From Clostridia bacterium (lineage in GTDB: Bacteria; Bacillota; Clostridia; Christensenellales; Borkfalkiaceae): 7,916 nucleotides of DNA. Shown here in pieces: positions 1 through 4,584 of the stretch. The translations under genes were made by a program, and so were the position numbers. The notes below the pieces were generated by a model that was not told where the DNA came from, did not search any database, and saw only the letters and a program-made list of their open reading frames with translations. Where the stretch lies: assembly GCA_017648525.1 (NCBI GenBank), contig JAGCIP010000004.1, forward strand, positions 1 to 7,916, given 5' to 3'. Each line of letters begins with the position of its first letter. Within the stretch, counting starts at the first letter, position 1.

Positions 1-632
1 AATCCTTGCTTTTTACACCTGCTGAAAAGGTGCAAAATCCACCGCTTATCGTGTACTTGCACGGTGCGGGCGAACGTGGGGAAAATATAGAACACATTTA
101 TCGGCACGGTATCCCCAAATTGATAAATAGTGGAAAGGAAATTCCCGCAGTAGTTTTGTGCCCACAATGTCCTGCGCCGTTTGTTTGGAACAATATCGTT
201 GAAAAACTAAAAAACTTGATAGATTTAATAGTTGAAGAGTATCAAATCTCAAAAGATAGAATTGCTATTACAGGTAGCAGTATGGGTGGGTTTGGCACTT
301 GGGAAATGGGTTTAACTTACGCAAACTATTTTTCCGCAATAGCACCCGTTGCGGGCGGGGGGTTATCTTGGAGATGCGCAAAATTAAAGACCACGCCGGT
401 AAAGGCATATCACGGAGCAATAGACAACTCTGTTCCGCTATGCTATTCAACTTTAATGGTTAACGCTGTAAACGACAAAGGCGGTAATGCAGAACTTGTG
501 GTTTTAGACGGTTATGGGCATAACGACGGTATCGAATACGCATATTTTAATACCGATTTAGTTGATTGGCTCTGCGCTCAGAGTAGAACTAATTTTGATA
601 GAGTTAAAGAAATTTGCGAAGAAATGTTTTAA
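1..632 (+). CDS. Alpha/beta-hydrolase esterase (phospholipase/carboxylesterase-like), 5' truncated
   Basis: This is the C-terminal part of a cytoplasmic serine hydrolase of the alpha/beta-hydrolase fold; about 209 residues are visible. Counting from the TTG at position 6 as residue 1, the oxyanion-loop motif LHGAGERG lies at 18-25. The nucleophile elbow GSSMGG puts the catalytic Ser at 92, and the acid and base are probably Asp140 (in GAIDNSVP) and His172 (in GYGHND). All three triad members are present, so the enzyme is probably active on a small ester. The LHGAGERG form is typical of prolyl-oligopeptidase/dienelactone-hydrolase-like esterases, some of which attack plant-cell-wall esters; the substrate cannot be told from sequence. 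The frame is open to the left edge and the first beta strand starts immediately, so the real start lies upstream and the TTG at 6 is not credible. The gene ends 53 nt before glnS with no terminator between, so read-through into glnS is possible. Confidence 0.85.
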   Translation, partial: SLLFTPAEKVQNPPLIVYLHGAGERGENIEHIYRHGIPKLINSGKEIPAVVLCPQCPAPFVWNNIVEKLKNLIDLIVEEYQISKDRIAITGSSMGGFGTWEMGLTYANYFSAIAPVAGGGLSWRCAKLKTTPVKAYHGAIDNSVPLCYSTLMVNAVNDKGGNAELVVLDGYGHNDGIEYAYFNTDLVDWLCAQSRTNFDRVKEICEEMF

Positions 633-651
633 CTAAAGGTTTTAACTAATT
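626..651 (+). repeat. Short tandem repeat at the end of the esterase gene
   Basis: The 11-mer GTTTTAACTAA occurs at 626-636 and again at 639-649, giving a repeat unit of 13 bp. The first copy contains the esterase stop codon (TAA, 630-632) and the second is in the spacer before glnS. It may be a slippage duplication or chance in AT-rich DNA. It has no inverted symmetry and no T-run, so it is not a terminator. Confidence 0.4.
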
Positions 652-685
652 AGAGAGATTTATAAATATAAAAAGGAATTTTGTT

Positions 686-2323
686 ATGGTTGAAGCGACT
701 AATTTTATTGAACAAATAATAAACGAAGAATTAGAATCGGGAAAGGTAAGCGGAACTTATACTCGTTTTCCGCCAGAGCCTAACGGATATTTGCATATAG
801 GGCACGCTAAAAGTTTATGCATAAACTTTGGCGTAAAGGAAAAGTACAACGGCAAGTGCAACCTTTTCTTTGACGATACAAATCCGTCTAAAGAGAAAAC
901 CGAATACGTTGAAGCAATTAAAGAAGATATAAAATGGTTAGGTTTTTCGTGGGAGAAAGAGTGTTATGCGTCTGACTTTTTTGAAAAGATTTACGATTTT
1001 GCAATTGAACTTATCAAAAAGGGAAAGGCGTTCGTTTGCGATATGTCGCCGGAAGAAATTAGTGCAAATCGTGGAACTTTAACAGAGCCTGGTAAAGAAA
1101 GTCCGAATAGATATAGGTCGGTAGAAGAAAACCTTGCTCTCTTTACGGCTATGCGTAACGGAGAGTTTAAAGATGGAGAGAAATGTCTTCGTGCTAAAAT
1201 AGATATGGCGTCGCCCAACATAAATATGCGTGACCCTGTTATTTATCGAATTTTACGCCAAACTCACCATAGAACGGGTGATAAATGGTGTATATATCCT
1301 ATGTACGACTATGCGCACCCCATTTGCGACTATTTGCAAGGGGTAACTCACTCTCTTTGCACCTTAGAGTTTGAAGACCACCGCCCCCTTTACGACTGGG
1401 TGGGAATTGAACTTGGATTTAGCCCCAAGCCCCGCCAAATAGAATTTGCCCGCCTTAACGTGACTAATCTAGTTATGAGCAAGCGTTATCTTAAAAAACT
1501 CGTTGAAGACGGCTCGGTTGACGGGTGGGACGACCCACGTATGCCAACCCTTACGGGGTTAAGAAATCGTGGTATTCCTGCAGATGCGCTTAAAGATTTC
1601 TGCGCAAGAATAGGCGTTAGCAAGGCTAATTCAGAAGTTCAAATTAGTTACTTAGAAGCCTGCATAAGAGAATATCTTAACGAGCACGCAGAACGTGCAA
1701 TGGCGGTACTTAAACCCTTAAAGGTTACCATTACTAATTACCCCGACGGACAAACTGAACAAGTTGATTTTGAAATAAATCCCAACGAAGAAGTTAAGAG
1801 AACGAGAAAGATTAATTTTTCAAAGACTATATACATTGATGCCGACGATTTCTCGCTTGCACCCCCGCCTAAATATTTTAGACTTAAAAAGGACGGTTAC
1901 GTTCGCTTAAAGAGTGCTTATATTATTAAGTGTGACGATATAGTTTTCGATAACAACGGAGACGTTCAAGAACTTTTGTGTTCTTACGTTCCCGAAAGCA
2001 GAAGTGGAAACGATACTTCGGGAATTAAGTGCAAGGGCGTAATTCAATGGGTTAACGTAGGCGACGCTGTTGATACGGAAATTCGCCAATACGGATATTT
2101 GCTTAACGACGAAGAGTATGCTGGTCAAGATTTCTCCGAACGCATGAACAAAGAAAGCGTTAAGATTTTCAACGGCAAGGTAGAGCCTTATGTTTACGAA
2201 AACGATAAAGATACGTCTTATCAACTTATGAGAACGGGTTACTTTAAGCGTTTAACCGTAAAAGGAAAGGAAGTTTTGAGCGAAATAGTTTCCTTAAAAG
2301 ACAATTTTAACAATAAAAAATAA
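686..2323 (+). CDS. glnS: Glutaminyl-tRNA synthetase
   Basis: This class I aminoacyl-tRNA synthetase charges tRNA-Gln with glutamine using ATP in the cytoplasm. It has 545 residues, close to the roughly 550 usual for bacterial GlnRS. The Rossmann-fold catalytic domain opens with FPPEPNGYLHIGH (28-40), containing the HIGH signature at 37-40. FFDDTNP (61-67) belongs to the active-site region, and the second signature is VMSKR (263-267). From about residue 340 to the end lies the two-part beta-barrel anticodon-binding region. The PPEPNGYLHIGHAKS block and VMSKR (rather than KLSKR) separate it from bacterial GluRS. The ATG start is supported by AAAGGA at 672-677, about 8 nt upstream. No clear promoter is visible in the 53-nt gap after the esterase gene. 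Many low-GC Gram-positives lack GlnRS and make Gln-tRNA by GatCAB amidation, so its presence is informative about lineage or transfer. Confidence 0.97.
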   Translation: MVEATNFIEQIINEELESGKVSGTYTRFPPEPNGYLHIGHAKSLCINFGVKEKYNGKCNLFFDDTNPSKEKTEYVEAIKEDIKWLGFSWEKECYASDFFEKIYDFAIELIKKGKAFVCDMSPEEISANRGTLTEPGKESPNRYRSVEENLALFTAMRNGEFKDGEKCLRAKIDMASPNINMRDPVIYRILRQTHHRTGDKWCIYPMYDYAHPICDYLQGVTHSLCTLEFEDHRPLYDWVGIELGFSPKPRQIEFARLNVTNLVMSKRYLKKLVEDGSVDGWDDPRMPTLTGLRNRGIPADALKDFCARIGVSKANSEVQISYLEACIREYLNEHAERAMAVLKPLKVTITNYPDGQTEQVDFEINPNEEVKRTRKINFSKTIYIDADDFSLAPPPKYFRLKKDGYVRLKSAYIIKCDDIVFDNNGDVQELLCSYVPESRSGNDTSGIKCKGVIQWVNVGDAVDTEIRQYGYLLNDEEYAGQDFSERMNKESVKIFNGKVEPYVYENDKDTSYQLMRTGYFKRLTVKGKEVLSEIVSLKDNFNNKK

Positions 2324-2328
2324 CAAAT

Positions 2329-2367
2329 AAAAACGCGCACTTTCATTTAAGAAAGGCGCGTTTTTTT
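2329..2367. terminator. Bidirectional rho-independent terminator between glnS and the XRE gene
   Basis: The left arm is AAAAACGCGC (2329-2338), then one bulged A, then CTTTC (2340-2344). The loop is ATTTAA. The right arm is GAAAG GCGCG (2351-2360) followed by seven T (2361-2367). The outer A-run on the left arm gives a T-run on the minus strand, so the hairpin can stop transcription from both convergent genes. It overlaps the last bases (stop codon) of the minus-strand XRE gene. Confidence 0.9.
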
Positions 2368-2575
2368 AATCTTTTTTTCTGCCAACAAGATAATCGATAT
2401 CAACTTCAAAATAATCGGCAAGCAACCAAAGCGACGCTATACACGGCTCTTTTTTGCCTAACAACCACGCGCTTATAGTGTTTTGCTTAACTCCAACTCT
2501 ACTTGCAAGTTGCACTTGGTTTAACCCTTGTTCGTGCATTAACTCTCGTATTCTTTCAGCGATAATAATTTCCAT
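2366..2575 (-). CDS. XRE/Cro-C1-family transcriptional regulator (stand-alone HTH)
   Basis: This 69-residue protein is little more than one HTH_3 (lambda Cro/C1-type) DNA-binding domain. Helix 1 covers about 5-16. Helix 2 (NQVQLASRVG, 19-28) and the recognition helix (KQNTISAW, 30-37) form the helix-turn-helix. The conserved W-L-x-G-K-x-P turn follows, and then helices 4-5 with the usual ending DIDYLVGRKK. There is no sensor or dimerisation domain beyond the fold, so any signal input is indirect. The ATG is preceded by AAGGGA (complement of 2583-2588). It diverges from the SHOCT membrane-protein gene, and the shared 111-bp control region carries two operator-like palindromes. The inference is a repressor of its neighbour and of itself. 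It is also the size of a type II antitoxin or a phage Cro-like regulator, but nothing nearby looks like a toxin or phage gene. Confidence 0.9.
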   Translation of the reverse strand: MEIIIAERIRELMHEQGLNQVQLASRVGVKQNTISAWLLGKKEPCIASLWLLADYFEVDIDYLVGRKKD

Positions 2576-2602
2576 TTTTTATTCCCTTGAAATAATTTTC
2601 TA

Positions 2603-2631
2603 TTGACATTATATCTCCAAGGTGCTATAAT
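2603..2631 (+). promoter_or_regulatory. Perfect-consensus sigma-A promoter of the SHOCT membrane-protein gene
   Basis: The -35 box TTGACA is at 2603-2608 and the -10 box TATAAT at 2626-2631, with a spacer of exactly 17 bp. Every consensus position matches. The predicted transcript start is near 2638, giving a leader of about 49 nt before the ATG at 2687. A promoter this strong generally needs repression, which fits the operator copies in its spacer and just after its start. Confidence 0.87.
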
Positions 2632-2638
2632 TATTCAA
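2608..2638 (-). promoter_or_regulatory. Probable overlapping promoter of the XRE gene
   Basis: Read on the minus strand, a perfect TATAAT lies at 2608-2613, and a weaker -35 match TTGAAT at 2633-2638 gives a long spacer of 19 bp. Its -10 abuts and shares one base with the -35 of the plus-strand promoter, so both polymerases compete for the same DNA. Transcription would begin near 2601, leaving a short leader that contains AAGGGA. The suboptimal spacer and -35 make it much weaker than its partner. Confidence 0.5.
2612..2627. promoter_or_regulatory. Operator-like palindrome, copy 1 (inside both promoters)
   Basis: TATCTCCAAGGTGCTA is an imperfect dyad. It matches copy 2 at 13 of 16 positions, with a shared core TA-N-C-N-CCAAGG-N-GCTA. 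It fills the spacer of the plus-strand promoter and also lies between the -10 and -35 of the minus-strand promoter. A protein bound here would block both. The XRE protein encoded next door is the obvious candidate ligand (inference). Confidence 0.62.
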
Positions 2639-2640
2639 AA

Positions 2641-2656
2641 TAGCCCCAAGGGGCTA
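2641..2656. promoter_or_regulatory. Operator-like palindrome, copy 2 (transcript start)
   Basis: TAGCCCCAAGGGGCTA has perfect 7-bp inverted arms around an AA centre. It lies 29 bp downstream of copy 1 (start to start) and covers roughly +4 to +19 of the predicted SHOCT transcript. As DNA it would act as a roadblock operator. As RNA it would fold into a GC-rich hairpin at the extreme 5' end of the mRNA, so it might also protect the message. There is no T-run, so it is not a terminator. Confidence 0.66.
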
Positions 2657-2686
2657 ATGCGCCGTAAAATACGAAAGGAGAAAAGT

Positions 2687-3295
2687 ATGAAAAAAGAATT
2701 GAACAAATTATTTATATTTGTAGGTTTTGTAGTTTTTAGCATAGGTGTTGTGTTGGGTGGCACGGATTATATACCGACTTTACCAATATTACTTGGAACG
2801 GTAAATCTTGTTAGCGTATATTTGCTTGCAGTTTTATCAGTTCCGTTTATTTTTTCAGAAAATAAATTGTTTAATAATATAGGCTATGCTTTTACCGTAC
2901 TTATGGCGGGATACGCAGTTTACGGCTTAATTATGGGTGCGGAAATTGGCGTTATTATTTCATCAGTAGGTATGTTGATTATGTTTATAGGCACAATAAT
3001 GCGTTTCTTTGTTATTTGTCTTAACTATTTTGGATTTATAAAGACTTCTAATGATGATAAAACTTTGAATAAAAGTAGTGATGCTCTTAAAATTCTTGCA
3101 TATTACAAAGAATTGCAAGGTGAAAACATTTTAACCGCTGAAGAATTTGAAGAAATTAAACAAAAGATGCTTAACGACGTTAAACCTAAAGCAAACTCTA
3201 TGGAAGATATTAAAAAATGGAAAAAGTTGTTTGACCAAAAGGTAATAAGCGAAGAAGAATTTACCGCAATTAAAGCGGAAATGCTTGGTAAATAG
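2687..3295 (+). CDS. Membrane protein with four predicted helices and two C-terminal SHOCT domains
   Basis: The product has 202 residues. Four hydrophobic segments lie at about 8-24, 31-55, 65-83 and 86-115, with short connecting loops. A charged cytoplasmic-looking tail carries two repeats of the short SHOCT module. The first is at about 133-162 (key residues YYKEL, ILTAEEFEEIKQKML) and the second at about 172-201 (KKLFDQKVISEEEFTAIKAEML). SHOCT modules are small helical hairpins found at protein ends, often on membrane proteins, and thought to mediate oligomerisation or interaction; no enzyme activity is implied. The ATG at 2687 is chosen because GAAAGGAG (2673-2680) sits 6 nt upstream. The frame stays open upstream, but a TTG there is the -35 box itself. 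It is controlled by the consensus promoter and two operator-like sites shared with the divergent XRE gene. Function is unknown. Confidence 0.87.
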   Translation: MKKELNKLFIFVGFVVFSIGVVLGGTDYIPTLPILLGTVNLVSVYLLAVLSVPFIFSENKLFNNIGYAFTVLMAGYAVYGLIMGAEIGVIISSVGMLIMFIGTIMRFFVICLNYFGFIKTSNDDKTLNKSSDALKILAYYKELQGENILTAEEFEEIKQKMLNDVKPKANSMEDIKKWKKLFDQKVISEEEFTAIKAEMLGK

Positions 3296-3327
3296 TTAAA
3301 AAAACACGGCGCATAAAAGGTAAAATT

Positions 3328-3359
3328 AAAAAGGATAACGAGTTTCGTTATCCTTTTTT
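3328..3359. terminator. Bidirectional rho-independent terminator
   Basis: Perfect 14-bp arms AAAAAGGATAACGA (3328-3341) and TCGTTATCCTTTTT (3345-3358) enclose a GTT loop, and the T-run reaches 3359. The mirrored A-run supplies a T-run on the other strand. It therefore probably serves both the SHOCT gene and the convergent lipoprotein gene, which ends at 3370. Confidence 0.92.
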
Positions 3360-3369
3360 AATTTGACTG

Positions 3370-4050
3370 TTAAAAAACTTCTCTAACGGCAAGTAGTTCG
3401 CCGGTGAAACCGTCCATTAGCATTGCTTTAAGTCTATCGTTTCCGTTTGCAAAGCCGATATACCAGTATGGCTTTTGCTCTTTTACGATTATTCGCATAT
3501 AAATTTCAGCGGTGAATTTGCCGTTTTGGTCGGTAAAAGCATTGATTAACGCCGTTTCGTTTCTATGTAATTTATCAAGCGCCGTTTGATAGGTTATAGT
3601 TCCTTGCGGGAGCAGGGAAGTCATAATTATTTCTTTTTCCGTGCCACCGTAAGATAGGGTTACGGTAAATTCGTTTAAGTCAAAGTTTTCAACTTCTATT
3701 TTTGTAGTTACCGCATTGCTTATCGGGTCAAGCGCAAAAGTGCCAGAATAGGTTTGAGAATTAAAGTTTAGTTTGAGTGTATAGGTAATATCGTCGATAT
3801 CTTTATTTAATAATCTAAAAGTTAGTTGATAAACTTTTTTAGATACTTCGCCGTCGTTATGATAGGGGTTTTCTCTAAAACCGTAACCTGCTTTTAGAGT
3901 AAAATCTTCGCAACTGCCTTGATAAAGGTTGAGCCGAAGTTCACTAACGTAGTCGTATAAAGGGTTTGTTTTAGAACAACCGCTAAAAACTACAAAGGGT
4001 ATAGACGATATTAGGCACAAAAACAATGCAAAAAATCTTACTTTTTTCAT
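3370..4050 (-). CDS. Putative lipoprotein of unknown function
   Basis: The product has 226 residues. The N-terminus is a lipoprotein signal peptide: KK at 2-3, a hydrophobic core at about 5-21, then the lipobox-like FSGC with Cys25 as the expected lipidation site. The Phe at -3 is less usual than Leu. The mature protein should be anchored on the outer face of the membrane. It is predicted to be beta-rich, with many alternating hydrophobic stretches. The final 40 residues (IVKEQKPYWYIGFANG... DGFTGELLAVREVF) loosely recall the PepSY-type pattern of aromatic strand plus D-x-x-T-G-E-[IL]-L, though this is a resemblance only. The ATG is preceded by GGAGAG about 9 nt upstream. The gene stands alone, convergent with the SHOCT gene and divergent from the guaB unit. 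I do not recognise a named family. Confidence 0.72.
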   Translation of the reverse strand: MKKVRFFALFLCLISSIPFVVFSGCSKTNPLYDYVSELRLNLYQGSCEDFTLKAGYGFRENPYHNDGEVSKKVYQLTFRLLNKDIDDITYTLKLNFNSQTYSGTFALDPISNAVTTKIEVENFDLNEFTVTLSYGGTEKEIIMTSLLPQGTITYQTALDKLHRNETALINAFTDQNGKFTAEIYMRIIVKEQKPYWYIGFANGNDRLKAMLMDGFTGELLAVREVF

Positions 4051-4089
4051 AAAATCACTCTCCGTTATAAATAAATTATGATTTCAATG

Positions 4090-4120
4090 AAAAAGTAATT
4101 CACTTTTTATAAAATTTTAT
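4090..4120. promoter_or_regulatory. AT-rich palindromes between divergent lipoprotein and guaB units
   Basis: AAAAAGT-AATTC-ACTTTTT (4090-4108, 7-bp arms) is followed directly by the perfect 12-bp palindrome ATAAAATTTTAT (4109-4120). They lie upstream of the promoter at 4130-4158 and upstream of the lipoprotein gene. They could be regulator binding sites for either direction, but palindromes arise easily in such AT-rich DNA. Confidence 0.3.
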
Positions 4121-4129
4121 TGAAAAGAA

Positions 4130-4158
4130 TTGATTTTTAACGCAAACTTTGTTAAAAT
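4130..4158 (+). promoter_or_regulatory. Sigma-A promoter for the small membrane protein-guaB unit
   Basis: The -35 box TTGATT (4130-4135) and -10 box TAAAAT (4153-4158) are separated by 17 bp. The predicted start is near 4165, leaving about 26 nt of leader that contains the AAGGAAGG ribosome binding site at 4177-4184. No guanine- or xanthine-riboswitch-sized leader is present. Confidence 0.62.
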
Positions 4159-4190
4159 AGTAAAAATACTTTTTGCAAGGAAGGTCAGGT

Positions 4191-4559
4191 TTGAAAAAAC
4201 TGGTTATAAAGACGGCGGTTATAACGCTTGCAAGCATTTTGGTTGCTTTGGCTATAACGTTCGGTGCTTTCGCTACGTTTGCACCTCGCTCCCTTGCGGT
4301 TTTTTTTGACGGCGTAGGCAATTATTCTGCGTCCGTTTTCTTTTATGAGAAACAATACGTTAAATCACAGAGTTTTGACGACTTGGTTTATTTGGTTGAT
4401 AGAATTGACGACGATAACGACCAAGTGAGAGCCAAAAAGTATCTCGGCGATTTAATAGCGCATAAAGATTTTGCAAATTTTTGTGAAAATAAGGAAGTTA
4501 TGGGTATTCCTTTTGCGGAATATTACCAAGGAAGATATAACGATTTAACTAATAATTAA
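4191..4559 (+). CDS. Small single-pass membrane protein of unknown function, TTG start
   Basis: The product has 122 residues: a KK start, one long hydrophobic segment at about 8-32, and then about 90 mostly charged residues expected outside the membrane. The extracytoplasmic part is rich in Tyr/Phe and Asp, with short helical stretches (SFDDLVYLVDRIDDDNDQVR; AKKYLGDLIAHKDFANFCEN) that faintly recall a TPR-like helix-loop-helix layout. It has no recognised catalytic motif. The TTG at 4191 is preferred because AAGGAAGG (4177-4184) ends 6 nt upstream. An in-frame TTG at 4173 has no binding site and would lie only about 8 nt from the predicted transcript start. It precedes guaB by 25 nt without a terminator, so the two are probably co-transcribed. 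The segment could be a signal peptide (A-x-A-like sites near FGAFATFA) instead of an anchor. Confidence 0.72.
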   Translation: MKKLVIKTAVITLASILVALAITFGAFATFAPRSLAVFFDGVGNYSASVFFYEKQYVKSQSFDDLVYLVDRIDDDNDQVRAKKYLGDLIAHKDFANFCENKEVMGIPFAEYYQGRYNDLTNN

Positions 4560-4584
4560 AGTAGATTAACCAAAGGAGATTATC

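Noticed and set aside
6..8. TTG as the true start of the esterase
   Set aside because: The frame is open to the window edge and the visible N-terminus begins within the first strand of the fold. The gene is truncated by the window.
1907..2224. Minus-strand 105-codon frame inside glnS
   Set aside because: It lies antisense to the GlnRS anticodon-binding domain, shows no motif and has no initiation signal.
2603..2686. Upstream TTG start extending the SHOCT protein by 28 residues
   Set aside because: The TTG is part of the -35 box TTGACA, the extension covers the -10 box and both palindromes, and it would not be transcribed. The ATG at 2687 has an ideal ribosome site.
2366..3295. Classical toxin-antitoxin pair
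   Set aside because: Type II pairs are usually co-directional with short overlap. Here the genes diverge and the SHOCT protein has no known toxin motif. A silent membrane effector is still possible but unsupported.
4173..4190. TTG start for the small membrane protein six codons upstream
   Set aside because: It would translate the AAGGAAGG ribosome site itself and lies too close to the predicted transcript start.
4136..4190. Purine riboswitch controlling the guaB unit
   Set aside because: The leader between the predicted transcript start and the first ribosome site is only about 12 nt, and no aptamer or attenuator fits. The 25-nt gap before guaB is also too short.
4100..4321. Minus-strand reading frame over the guaB promoter and small protein gene
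   Set aside because: It is antisense to a better-supported gene and promoter, with basic low-complexity composition and no ribosome site.
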